64,000 bases of DNA from Pelecanus crispus (Eukaryota; Chordata; Aves; Pelecaniformes; Pelecanidae). Location of the stretch: positions 7,762,372-7,826,371 of the forward strand of contig NC_134655.1 in assembly GCF_030463565.1 (NCBI RefSeq). The letters are read 5' to 3'. The notes under the pieces are model-generated. The model was not told where the DNA came from. It saw only the letters and a list, made by a program, of their open reading frames with translations, and searched no databases. The translations under genes and the position numbers were made by a program. Shown one piece after another: positions 53,701 through 64,000 of this stretch (its first letter is position 1; each line of letters begins with the position of its first letter).

Positions 53701-55526
53701 CTCACAGCAGATCAAAGGTATCTTATCAACAGACTCTTGCTAAACTTCGTTAACAATTAACTTGCTTGCATGACAAGCCGAAAATGAAAATATCACGTTG
53801 CAACTAGACATTGAAAGTTCTCCTTATGGGAGCTCAAACAAGTTAGATGTGAACTCTGGTTACTGTAGAGTGCATGCCATCTTCCACACCTCCCAGAATG
53901 AGTTTTTTCCTAAATTCATCAAAAGAATCTTACTTTTCCATTAAAGTGAAAACCGAACTGGCCAGACACTGTGATGAACCATTCAGCAATTACCAAATCA
54001 GATACAACAGGCAGCTTTTACTGTTGTCAAGGAAGGCAGCATCCAAAGCATGGTCCTTAAGTCCAGTGGTTTTTAGTTTGCACAAATACAGAACTGCACA
54101 TCCAACTCAGCTGTATGTATCATGGCTGCTGCAGAATGCAAAGTTACAGTCCAGCATCATTCAGCAACAGTCTCCAGTCTACGTTTGAACCAAAAGTAAT
54201 AATCTCATCATGCTTCCAAATACGTGATGTCTCCTGCACTACTCTTCCTTGTCTTTGAGTAGCACTGGCAGCTCACCACTGCAGCTACCTGCTGTCTGGA
54301 CAGCTCAGGAGCCGTTATGCCAGATAGATCCTGGTACAAATTAGCAAGCTTCAGCGAGGCTGTTTAACAGGAGGCCTCTGTTAAAAATAAACCCCCATGC
54401 CCCAGTGGGGGTGATTAAGCTCTTACACCTGGGTGCACACACATCACTAGCTGCTCTATAAGCCTCTGCGTAGCTTATTCAATCCTTGCACGTCTGAAGT
54501 GCCTACACTCCTGATAGGAAGGTGCCTTAATCTAAATTGCTAAGTATCTAGTATAAATACTACGCAACACAGTGATGTCCACTAAAAGTTGGGAATGGAA
54601 TGTAAACACTGAGATAACACTTCACTTCTGCTGCCCGGCACCAGGCAAAGCCACCCGAGGCCAACAAAGCCGCCCAACCCAAGAGCGGCACGACTCCTTA
54701 CGGTACCGCAGGTACCGTGTAACCTGCCCTGGGAACATAAAGAGAATAAAGAAGCAAGGGAGGCTGGCAAAGCCGGAGTTTTCACAACATCGAGGCCCGA
54801 CTCTGGAGCCCAGGCAGCAGCGGCGGGGGTAGAGGTCTCCCGGCGCTGCCGGCTGCGCGATCTTGTCACCGGCCGAGCCGCGCACACCCTTCCAGCCCAG
54901 GAAAGCCGAATCCTTTCCAACTCTCCGGATCGTGAGCGGGGGCGAAAGGGCACGGGCAGCTCGGCCGAGCGCCTGTCCCGCAGGCCGGGAGGCCGCTAAC
55001 GCGGAGCGCGCCGGTCCCCGCAGCCGGGCCCGGCCCTCCCGGCGCCCGAGCAGGGGCTGCGGCCCAGCCCCCGCGGCCCCTCCGGCCAGCGGCCCCTCCG
55101 GCCAGCGGCCCCGGCCGCATCGCGGGCACAGAGCCGGGGGCTCCCGGGCTGGGCCCGCCTCGCCGCCCCGGGCTCGCCGCGCCGCCGGCCCCCGCCCTCA
55201 CCGGGCCCGTAGAACTTCCCGGCGCGGGTCACGTCGAAGACTTTGCCGTTGACGGCCATGAGGATGCGGGGGTCGCGCACCCCGTCGTAGGGCCGCAGCT
55301 GCGCCAGCGTGAAGTCGCGGCGCTTCATCTTGGGCAGCGGCGGCGGGTCCGCCTCGCCCGCCGGCGCCGCGGGCCGCTCGCCCCGCAGGATCTGGTAGAG
55401 CAGGAAGAGGCAGAGGCCCAGCAGGCTCAGGTTGAGCGGGGAGCCCACGATCTCCAGCAGCAGCCCGCCCCCCTCGGCCGCCGCCGCCGCCTCCTCGCCG
55501 GCCACCGCCGCCTCCTCGCCGGCCAT
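50766..55526 (-). CDS. PGRMC1: Progesterone receptor membrane component 1, 3 exons
   Basis: Heme-binding, cytochrome-b5-like membrane protein of the ER that supports P450 activity and steroid signalling. Minus-strand exons 55526-55202, 53208-53053 and 50866-50766 join in frame (325, 156 and 101 bp) to 193 codons plus stop, against 195 in human. One membrane segment lies at about residues 29-46 ([17 protein letters not shown]). The b5-like domain runs from KMKRRDF at residue 67 through [13 protein letters not shown] to the conserved [10 protein letters not shown] and DLSDLNP. The heme-ligand tyrosine of the family is Tyr112 in [10 protein letters not shown]. The C-terminus has [12 protein letters not shown], with the conserved phospho-tyrosine site. 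PGRMC2 is ruled out by the N-terminus and the SQFTFKYH junction. The start ATG lies just below a hexamer repeat in the 5' UTR. Confidence 0.97.
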
Positions 55527-55580
55527 CGGGCTGGGCTGCGCTCCGGCACGGCGGGCTCCCAGGCGCGACGCGGCGGCAGC

Positions 55581-55628
<48 letters not shown>
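55581..55628. repeat. (GAGCAG)8 hexamer repeat in the PGRMC1 5' UTR
   Basis: Eight perfect GAGCAG copies on the plus strand (CTGCTC on the gene strand), 54 bp upstream of the PGRMC1 ATG. If translated it would read Ser-Cys or similar, but it lies outside the predicted coding region. Confidence 0.9.
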
Positions 55629-55629
<1 letters not shown>

Positions 55630-55711
55630 GGCCGGCCCGCCTCAGCGCGCCGAGGGGGCGGGAGGGCTGAGGGGGCGGCCCGGGAGCGCGGGCCGGCGGC
55701 GGCGGGAGGAA

Positions 55712-55782
55712 GGGCGGGGCTGAGGGCGGGGGGAAGGGCGGGGCTGAGGGCGGGGGGAAGGGCGGGGCTGAGGGCGGGAGGA
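55712..55782. repeat. 24-bp tandem repeat, about 3 copies, PGRMC1 promoter
   Basis: Unit GGGCGGGGCTGAGGGCGGGG plus GGAA, repeated three times nearly perfectly. Each unit holds a GC box, so it is a natural multiplier of Sp1-type sites. Confidence 0.85.
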
Positions 55783-56387
55783 GGCTGAGGCGCGAGCGTG
55801 GCTGCCGTCCTCGGCCTGAGGGGGCCGGGCGCCGGCCGGCTCCTCGCCCAGCTCCTCGCCCGGCTGCCGCGGCGGGTGGTGGCGTGAGCCGGGCGATGGC
55901 GAGCGCCGCCCGGAGAGCCCGCGGCCCGGCCAGGGCCGCCGCGCAGCTGAGGCGAGGACGGCTCCGCCGGCCGCCATTCCGCGCCGGGGCGGCAGCAGAG
56001 CAGGCCAGGCCAGGCCAGGCCAGGCCGCTGCAGCGGCGGCTGCCTTGGCGCACGGTTTCACAGAAGTTTTGGCAAAAATAACCTCGGAGGCGCGTTAGAC
56101 CCGCGTCCAAGCCACGGCGCCGGCCTGCCGGGGGGCGGCCCGGCCCGGCCCGTCCCTTCCCTGCGCTCGCCCCCCCGTGCGAGGGCGCATCTTCGCTTCC
56201 CTGACAGCATCTTTTCGGAGTCCTTGCTAGCCGTCGTGCCAAACTCAAAGCAGGAGAAAAGGGAGGAAATTACCAGACTTCTGGGGTTTTCCCATTCAGG
56301 TAATACACCCTGGCCCCCCAAAAACACAGAAGCGGCAACAACCACAAAGTACTATTAGAACATGAAAAGTGTCCAGTCGTGGACTTC

Positions 56388-56393
56388 TTTATT
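56388..56393 (-). terminator. Poly(A) signal overlapping a stop codon
   Basis: AATAAA on the minus strand shares its TAA with the stop codon of the unidentified exon. The GT-rich downstream element at 56348-56336 is at the expected distance, so cleavage would fall near 56365-56375, less than 200 bp from the PGRMC1 CpG island. Confidence 0.6.
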
Positions 56394-56754
56394 CAGGCTT
56401 CTTTTCAATAGAAATTTTGGTGAAGTAAAACTTCAGATGAGGGAAGTAGTGACTTAACGTATCTACTCGATATGGTGTTCCCATGGAGCAGCTGGAGTCC
56501 TGAATACAGCTAAGCACTACTGGTGTTCTCTGCTCCTTCGTGTCAGGTGTGAGAAAGCAGAAGCCGTGTTTTGGGTCTGAGTAGTCGTCTCTGCAAATTG
56601 TGCCCTCACCATCCTTCAAAAAGAACACAAACCAATGGCCGGTCAGAATATCATCGTTCCCTCTACACAAGTGAGTAATATCACTCAGGGTGCACATGGA
56701 GAAGAAATGCAGTGTGCCGACCTTGATCTTGCATTGTAGCTTGGCAGGTGGTGC
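56389..56754 (-). CDS. Unidentified open frame, probable 3' terminal exon
   Basis: A minus-strand frame of about 121 codons, closed by TAA at 56391-56389 and opened just after an in-frame TAG at 56757-56755, next to an AG that could be an acceptor. The peptide has protein-like composition, about seven cysteines and segments such as HWFVFFLKDGEG, DPKHGFCFLTPDTKEQ and TPYRVDTLSHYFPHLKFYF. The stop codon overlaps AATAAA (56393-56388), and a GT-rich element, TTTGTGGTTGTTG on the gene strand, follows about 40 nt later. I do not recognise the family. It could be the last exon of an unlisted gene whose upstream exons lie beyond 57 kb, a single-exon gene starting at the ATG at 56697, or a processed fragment. 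It lies upstream of PGRMC1 on the same strand. Confidence 0.5.
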   Translation of the reverse strand, partial: APPAKLQCKIKVGTLHFFSMCTLSDITHLCRGNDDILTGHWFVFFLKDGEGTICRDDYSDPKHGFCFLTPDTKEQRTPVVLSCIQDSSCSMGTPYRVDTLSHYFPHLKFYFTKISIEKKPE

Positions 56755-59700
56755 CTATCGCTGTTTCAGGGGGTGAAGGCTGCTTTTACTGAACCTATCA
56801 TGGGGACATTTAGTTAAATAAAATCGAAAGCAGTGCATTTAATTTACTTTCTAATTCTCAGTGTTAGGAATTTAACTCTGTGGGCCACCGGGGCTACTGG
56901 GAAAGAGTTTGGCCTTTTGAGATACACTCAGGACCTCTCAGTACTAAGGTGCTTAAACATGTCGGCTCTCGTAAGGAAGGGTGTTTGGTTCCACCTGCTG
57001 TCCGATTTGGGAAGCTCCTTGTTTTGTTGATCGGCACCTGGACCTTGATCTGTCCTTTCATGATACACGCTGACTTTTGCTTCCACCTGCTGTGTGACTT
57101 GAAAAACTCATTGTTTCGTTGATCTGATGACTGAGATTTGTATTTGGTAATAAAGTAGGTCTGGGGTTTGACCCTACTTAGGATACTAGATAAATCTCCA
57201 AAACTTCAGAATTATTCAAACTAGGAGCTGTATTACCTAGCTGGCAGTTAATTCTGCTCAGTGTAGACGTGACACTATTACACTTCATCGTTTTGATATT
57301 ACATGTTAGAGGAATAGATGTAGAAAAAACAGAAATTTGGAGGGAGATTTTTCTTTCATTTTTTACAATCCATTTTGTTCAAGAGAGAGGGAAAAAACCA
57401 GACTCCAAAACAACCCCAACCCTGAATTTGACTGTGAACCAGACACCGAAGGGAAGGAAAAAGAAGCTCTGTTTATGCCTAGTATCCTAGAGAAACCATC
57501 CAAGAACAGTTCATTCTTAGATAAAGGGCCAGGAAACATTGCCAAGACTGATAGAATCTCAAGTTATCTGCCACACGAGCACTGGTACTGCAAGTTACAG
57601 TTGCCCAACTTCAAGCTCTTTTTTTACCTTGCGGCATATCAAAAAATATTCATATGCCTCAGAATGTGTCCTGAGAAAAAAATAAGAACAGATATTTAGA
57701 AATAAATGGGCATAAATAAAATTATAATACATCAGCCAGAATTATCTAAATTCATGAACCCTTTGTTACACATTTCTCACTAGCAAGCTTACTTGGCAAT
57801 TTCTTCAAATGGAACTGAGGTTCTAGTCAGAACGGGGTTGGCCCCAGCTCCAGTTAAATACCATAGGCATTAGGTGTGCTCCCACACAGGTTTTCCTCTC
57901 CATTCTATAGACAACAATAGTTTCCTCTTTGAAACCATTCTGTTAACAACATCTATGAGATGGGTTGATAAAGCAGTTCTAATGTAATGCTCTCTTCTTA
58001 TTACTTGAAGAAAACATTGGAACTCAGCTAACTTTCATATCCTTGCAAATCAGAGTAGTTCAAACAGTTTTAAAATATTCCTACTTGTTTTTTTGATAAC
58101 CAGCATAAATGTGCTAGAGACAAAGCAAAATTAGCTCTGCTACATCTCAGCATTCTTCTTAATGCTCTATTTCCACTTTGGAACTTGTCTGGTAGATTTA
58201 ATGACTCTTTTAGAGCATATTTAATGCCTCTAAACAAAGTGTGCTTTGCCTAGGTTCCCCACGATAACGCTTTACCTTGGCCAAGTACACGGGGACCATT
58301 CTTGCCAAGCTGGTTTTGGTCCTCACATTCTCTCATTGTTCCTTTGGAAGCCCTCCACAGGAATTCTTTTCTCTAACTTACCTGACTGACAATTTTAATT
58401 CAAACTATGACTGCAAGAAAAGTTTTCAGAAGTTTAGAAAGGTACTAATTTGCATTACTTGTGAGCAGATTCCCAGAGCTGCTGGTCACCTGGAACTATT
58501 GCTGGCTTTCATTCCACCTGCAAGGACCCAGCATTTCTGAAGTAGAGATGAAGTATCTTAGCCTCTGAGCTTTCTGAGAACTGGTGATGAATAAAACCAC
58601 TGGCAAGTTAGGTCTTTACTGTCCAGCCTAAAGTCTGATTTGTAACTCCTACCTGAGAATTTGAGACATTTCAGTAAAGTACCATTACAAACAGCTTGCA
58701 ACATCAAGTAGCAGCCATAGAGAGAAGTTTTTGCCTTGTGGTCCAATGGCCTCTTGGAATCTGTAGACTTCTCAAGAAACTAAGTAAAGAAACTAAAAAG
58801 CAAGATTAAATGTGCCTTACAGGGACACAAGGAATTCAAGCCCTCTAGAGAGAGACAACATATTATATGACACCATCCAATAAATTTACGCAGGCAAGCT
58901 CCATCGTACCTGCCTGTTTCTCACAGCTGATGTAATATGGGTATTACTTCTCCCCCTCCCAGCCCACCCCATAATAATTTAACTTACTAACAAGGAAAAA
59001 GAAAGGAATGATGAGGAGCTGTAATCTCACTCTTCTTTTACTGACTAGTGCCTACCTATGCCAAGAAAACAGAACCCCTCCCTAAACTGCAGGTCAAGTG
59101 TACTTTTAACGCTGGCAGCAGGCGTTATATTAAGCTGCTGTTAGAGTGGGTCTGTTCCAGGTGCAGAGGACCTAGGAATGCCCTGAATTATGTCTAGTCC
59201 TCAGATCAAAAGCACAGACCATCTTTCTGCTGGACTTACTTTTTTTTTTAGTTTTTATTTCCATCTCTTACATTTCTGTTTATTTTTCAGTTGTATCTTC
59301 TGAATTTCTAGCTGTGTTCTTCATCCAGCTAAGTGCTAGAAGAAAGAACTTTGCAATGTGAAGATGACTCTATGCTGAAGGCTATCAAGATCCTGTCATT
59401 CCTGGAGATACATGTGTAAACATCTGCAGCATAAAGCAGCTCCAGATGGGAATTTTTACCAAGTTTTAGAAAATGTGTCAGAGAGGGCTGTTGGAAAGGC
59501 AGAGACTGCTTATGGTGGAGAATTGCTTTCCTTGGAAACATACTTATGTGAGCTTGCAACTAAAATCTCTCCCCCCCAGCCTCACCTTCCCCCTTGCTTG
59601 CTTGTCTTTTAGGATGCCAGGACTATGGTTTTTGATTCAGTCACGCTGAACAGGACTGACTCTCACTGTGACAAGAAAGCTTGCTTGGTCAGTATGTACA

Positions 59701-61289
59701 GCAACTATGCTAGAAGTTTTGGAGATGTCTTGTCTTTTGACTATAGATTAAAGTCTTGGTGTGAGTGAATTCTCAGTATGGGCTCCTTTTTTGAAAGGCA
59801 GCAGATGTCAAATACAATCTGGACAAGCTGTGGATACTTCTGGGAGAGGCAAGGAAAAAAGAAAACATATGTCTGCATGTGATTCTTGCAATGTAACAGT
59901 CTTAGTACCCCTAGAAAGCACACTGATTGACACTGAAAGAGTAAATAAAATCCCTGACTTCCTAAAAATAACTCCTTGGATTTGCTTACAGGTCTGATGA
60001 GCCAGGAGGGTTTTATGTATCAAAAATAACTGGATGACACGAAGGAAACTTGGTGCATTCACAGACTGAGTCAAATCAGTAGCACTGTTAGAGGGACTAG
60101 GAAATGTTATCTCTGCTCTGTTAGTGTCTGATAGGGAAATGGTATCCATGGTGTGTACACGGGCTCTTCATGAGGACCGGTTTTTACTTACACTGGAGAC
60201 ACTCACTTGGCATTTTGGAATGCATGAACCATCTTTGCTTGTGTCACTATAGCCCTGAAGCAGGGGCTGTCAGTTCTCTGCGACTATGATGGAGTGCTAG
60301 TTCTGCTACAGAGCAGATCAGTCTGTTTCAATGTGAATTGACAACCAACTTCAATGTTAATAGATTTAAAGGTTAGAAGAAGGGAAGTACCAATAAACTA
60401 GGATGGTAGAGTTTTCTAGGTGTAACCTTGCAACAGTTTAGTTGCAGGAATGCAACAAGATAGGCATGGATTCTCATCTCTGAGTTTATTTAGCTGAAAT
60501 CTGCTTCTAACACTTCTAGCTGATGACAAAGAGTGCTTTTGCTGCCTTTCTTTGGTCTGTTTTAGTTAGGTGGTCGAATCCAAAGCAGCACAGGCAAGAT
60601 AGGGGTGACTGAGTAAAAAGAAGAAAGCAGCTGCAGGAAGACAGGCATGTGGAAGGAATATCACTTGCTTTTTTCCCAAAATCATCTAGGTGTCTCGTTA
60701 GATTAGATACACTTCCAGGTGCAAGCCAAATTTCTATCTCTTCCATAAATGGTTCATTTTCCCTTTGGTTTTCTGATTTTATTAGGCAGTTGAAGACAGT
60801 TCAGTCGTGCTTGGTTTGACACGAAGTTACGACTGCTAAGTAGCGATCCAGTGGAATCCAGCTTTCAGCACATTAAGGAAGCACTCCATTAATTTAACAG
60901 CCTTTCCAGCTGTTCTAGTTATGCAGCGTCCTCAGTGGGAAGATCTTTCAGACCCTCAAAGTCATCCCGCTGCCCGAGAGGTGTTACACAAATTCTGGCT
61001 GCTGGGAAGATGCCTTGCACCCTGCCCCAGATCCTCCAGGCGATGCGCTGGATGCAGATGTCTTAGGTCATCAAGCTTCGCGTTTTCCCAAGCGCGCCTC
61101 AGGAGCTAGGCTGCAGAACTGCCCGCTGCCTTCACGCCCGTGGCTTGCCTTACGCAGCTGGATTATTACAGGTCTCGCAGGCCTCAGTCTGGAACATTCC
61201 GTGGGCCCCAAACCAGCGGGGAAGCCTTGGAGATCAGCAGGGACTTCCCACCCGGTGAAGGCACAAGAGCGAGCCAAAATTCCTGCAGC
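56755..61289. other. Mostly unassigned spacer
   Basis: AT-rich DNA with short open frames on both strands. The only stretch that looks coding in composition is the plus-strand frame at 57337-57699, listed separately. No named gene or repeat was recognised. Confidence 0.45.
57337..57699 (+). other. Coding-like plus-strand open frame, function unknown
   Basis: About 120 codons open from ATG to TAG. The middle is rich in charged residues and prolines (NPNPEFDCEPDTEGKEKEAL, then MPSILEKPSKNSSFLDKGPG), unlike random AT-rich translation, while both ends look random. A polypyrimidine stretch and AG near 57382 could be an acceptor, but no good GT donor follows the coding-like part. It may be a decayed exon or chance. 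Confidence 0.25.
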
Positions 61290-61900
61290 ATCAACCCCCT
61301 CCGCTTTCCTCAGCGTGGTTTCCCGGCCCCAGTTTCTGGCCGGGGCGGAGCGGGCGGCCCCGGCTGCCGGCGGGAGGGCCCCGGCTGCCGGCGGGAGAGC
61401 CCCGGCTGCCCACGGGAGAGCCCCGCCGCGGCGCCCCGGGCCGCCGGTGCCGCTCCGCTCGCTGCCCCCAGGGACCGCCCCGGGGGCGGCGCCTGCCGCC
61501 CGCCGCTCGGGACCCGCGGCCCGGGGCGCGCTGGGCGGCGGCCGGTGAGTGCCGGGGAACCGGACGGGACGGGACGGCGGTAACCGGTAACCGGGAGGGG
61601 GCCGGGCCCCAGGCCGGGCGGCTCGGCAGCCGCTGCCCCGGCGGGGGTAGGAGCGCGGCCGTGCCGGTGAGAGCTCCTCGGGTCAGGCTTTGCACACGCG
61701 AACCCGCCGGTGCTTGGCAGGAACGGGATGGCGCGGGCGGGCGTTTTGCGGCGCGAGCTCCCGGCGGTGCGCTCCGTTCAAAGGCTTCGCTCGCCGGCTG
61801 CCGGCCAACGCCTCCGTGCCCCTCCGTGCCCCTCCGTGCCCCTCCGTGCGCCTCCGTGCGCCTCCTGCCAGCGCTGGGTCCCCCGCGCTGCACCGGCATC
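61290..61900 (+). promoter_or_regulatory. CpG island with strong splice donor
   Basis: CpG-rich block with a consensus donor CCG|GTGAGT at 61544/61545, so a plus-strand non-coding first exon ending at 61544 is likely. In mammals KIAA1210 lies on this side of PGRMC1 in the matching orientation, making it the first candidate, but no coding exon confirms it. The island could equally serve a minus-strand gene such as the one ending at 56.39 kb. Confidence 0.4.
61811..61860. repeat. Five decamers CCTCCGTGCS
   Basis: Five in-phase 10-bp units at the right edge of the CpG island, three ending CC and two ending CG. A short 10-bp array of different sequence from the one at SLC25A43. Confidence 0.85.
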
Positions 61901-64000
61901 CCCATCCGCAACTACGGACTCGCAGCCTTGCGGTGTCGGGTCGCTGCATTTTACGCCCTAAACCAATTTTTTTTCACTTTAGCCGGAGTAGTCATGGTTA
62001 TTAATACGAGCTGGGCTTTATTTTGTTTCTTGCATCATTAGTGGAATTGCTGGCTGTCTCCCAGACGTGAAGTCTTAACACTGGTGTTGGGGACGGGAGA
62101 ATCCATGTGTGTGCAGTGGTGACGTGAGAGAAGTAGTAGGGTCTTGTGAAGGGAGCAGATCAGCTCCATAACCTGTAGTAGAATGAACAGACGCCCATTG
62201 TGTGGTTTCTTTTCTGATTATTTTGCTGATACACTCTGTAGTTCAAGAGCTTGACCTTACAAACAACTGTATGCAGGAGTAAAGCCCTAATCACGTAACG
62301 ACTTTGATGAATTTCCTGTGATAACTATGCTTGTGCAAGTAGGAGTGGCTCAAGTAAGGGCAAGTGCTTTCATCAAGGTAACAAGCTGCAGGCAGGGTAT
62401 GAGAACAGAGTATCCAAGAACCCCAGCGAACCACCTCCAGTCTTTTCCATAGTCTAATCCAACTGCTTTCTTGGAAATGTCATTCGAAATGTCCCTTTCC
62501 TCTTCCAGCCATTGTGCCGTGTCCTTGCACCATACCCTACAGACATCTCTGTGTGAGTGGATTCCTCTGCCTAGACCCACACAATCATCAGAGCTTGTCT
62601 GATGCAGATTTGGATGGGGTTTTATTAATTTCAGACCTGGTGTAGCAGACTCGAGAACTGGAAGGAGGTAGCCTAGTACACATACTCTGAACTGCTTGGG
62701 ATTATGCTCACTGCAGGTCTTTTACACTTTGTGTTGTCCTGATATTTGGTGGAAACTGAAGGAGGTTACAGGTAACTTGAAGTATATTGTTAGGAACCTT
62801 TAAAATAGAAAGGCAAGTTTGGTGGCATTATCTTTTATTGACAGCTTCATGAACATGAGTTTTCTGTTTCTTTTTCTCTCACACAATATAATAAATCATA
62901 ATTAGGACTCCAGTACCTTTGCAGATACATTATGAGAAATGCAAATATATATTTGTCTTCCTGTTATAGAACAAATACAATGAAAAATTAATCCAGTGAT
63001 TTCATAGGCACAGAATCACTTTTTGCACTGTTTGGTTGATCGGTTGTTTATAGTTTGGACTTCTAGCTACATAACGTACAGACCAGTATATTGTTAGTGC
63101 TTCAGGCCAATTCCTGGAGAATGTTGCACCTGAAAAGTTACATTGACTTAGTGAAATTGCTCATCTTGTTTCTCAAGAATGTCGGTAGATGACTTATCAA
63201 AAGATCAACACCGTTACACTTCTCCAGACTGAGCTCCTACACAGTCATAAAAAAATGCAGCCCTGTTGCACAGGTGGGGTGTGAGGTTTGCAAGGATTCC
63301 AGAACTGTCCAGCCCAACAGAGAATTTGGGTCCATATTTGCAAAATTTAAAGTTGGCTCGGTTCTTACTCACTACAGTATAAGAAAGTGCAAAGCACTTT
63401 CTTGGATACCATACCTTGGACTTTATGACTGGCTCAAGTTTAGTATATATATAGATTTATGCAATTAATGTATGTATATAAATGCTTTTTTCTACTATGC
63501 AAAACCAAGTTACTTGGGTGTTACGCGAACCAAAAGTAAACTCCTCCCTTTTTTTTAGATCATTGTGAGTTGGAAGACTTTTCCACTTAAGCTGTTTGCT
63601 TGTGTTTCTGTCAAAGATTTGATGGAAGTTTTCTGAAAATGGAATGTCACAGATTCCTGTGACCACAAAGATGGAGATATGCCCAGTGCAGATTTGATGA
63701 CTCAAAACTCTTTGTCCTTTGGAACTCACAGAACAGGTTTTTGGCTGTATTCAGACATTTGGGAAGTAGATCCTTCTTTTTAGTCTTCCCGGGAGCCAGT
63801 AAGTACAGACTTAACCAGCAAAAGTTAAGTTTTACAACTTAAGAAGTTTTACTGGCATTGGCTTCTGTTTCAAGTTAATATTTGTCTTCACTTGAAATGT
63901 GTCTTAAGTTACCAGTCAGAGAATTTGCTGCAGACAAATGCACAGCTATGTTTTCTTTTACCAGAAGATGTATGACAGTCAAAGAAGAAATGAGAAATTA
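61901..64000. other. Unassigned right end
   Basis: AT-rich DNA, probably the first intron of a gene starting in the 61.3-61.9 kb island, or intergenic. No exon or repeat was recognised. Confidence 0.4.

Larger units (their letters stand above)
54800..56200 (-). promoter_or_regulatory. PGRMC1: PGRMC1 CpG island and promoter
   Basis: CpG-dense block spanning the 3' part of intron 1's start, exon 1 and about 650 bp upstream, with many GC boxes on both strands. No TATA box was seen. It contains two tandem repeats listed separately. It ends about 190 bp from the 3' end of the unidentified minus-strand exon at 56.39 kb. Confidence 0.65.

Noticed and set aside
50766-55526. Identification as PGRMC2
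   Set aside because: Short acidic/alanine N-terminus, single [14 protein letters not shown] membrane segment and the C-terminal PTVYSDEEE fit PGRMC1.

Overview
This window is vertebrate nuclear DNA from a bird. The evidence is four GT-AG intron-split genes, CpG islands, several CR1 LINE copies ending in the avian-type ATTCTATGA tail, and an avian-style ERV LTR. The gene order SLC25A5 - SLC25A43 - AKAP17B-like - PGRMC1 matches, as remembered, the mammalian Xq24 block, which lies on chromosome 4/4A in birds. That assignment comes from gene content. The species was not determined.

Layout. 1-4.06 kb: GC-rich flank with no recognisable gene and one good poly(A)-type signal. 4.07-6.2 kb: SLC25A5 (ADP/ATP translocase 2), minus strand, four exons, TATA promoter in a CpG island. 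9.1-27.5 kb: SLC25A43, minus strand, five coding exons totalling exactly 341 codons plus stop, with a 12-kb intron carrying two CR1 remnants. 27,561-28,600: a minisatellite of 104 GC-rich decamers with no phase slip, starting 33 bp upstream of the SLC25A43 start codon. 28.9-31.0 kb: two CR1 copies in opposite orientation. 31-36.9 kb: gene-poor, but with an 81-bp in-frame minus-strand piece resembling puromycin-sensitive aminopeptidase (NPEPPS), lying between two 46-bp direct repeats. 36.9-38.1 kb: CpG island, probable promoter of the plus-strand AKAP17B-like gene, whose recognisable exons run from 38.88 to 45.07 kb. One of its introns holds a full-length solo LTR with a perfect 5-bp target duplication and a second, truncated, inverted LTR. 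48.9-55.5 kb: PGRMC1, minus strand, three exons, convergent with AKAP17B. 56.39-56.75 kb: an unrecognised minus-strand open frame whose stop codon overlaps a textbook poly(A) signal, probably the 3' terminal exon of an unidentified gene. 57-61 kb: mostly unassigned. 61.3-61.9 kb: another CpG island with a strong splice donor. The remainder is unassigned.

The two SLC25 genes encode mitochondrial inner-membrane carriers and lie head to tail on one strand. PGRMC1 encodes a heme-binding cytochrome-b5-like membrane protein. The AKAP17B-like gene is related to AKAP17A, a splicing-associated PKA anchor, but no exon for the AKAP17A-type N-terminal half is visible. I see no operon-like or otherwise clearly new multi-gene system. 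The most unusual items are the phase-locked decamer array at SLC25A43, the headless AKAP17B-like gene, the unidentified terminal exon beside PGRMC1 and the NPEPPS exon-like fragment.
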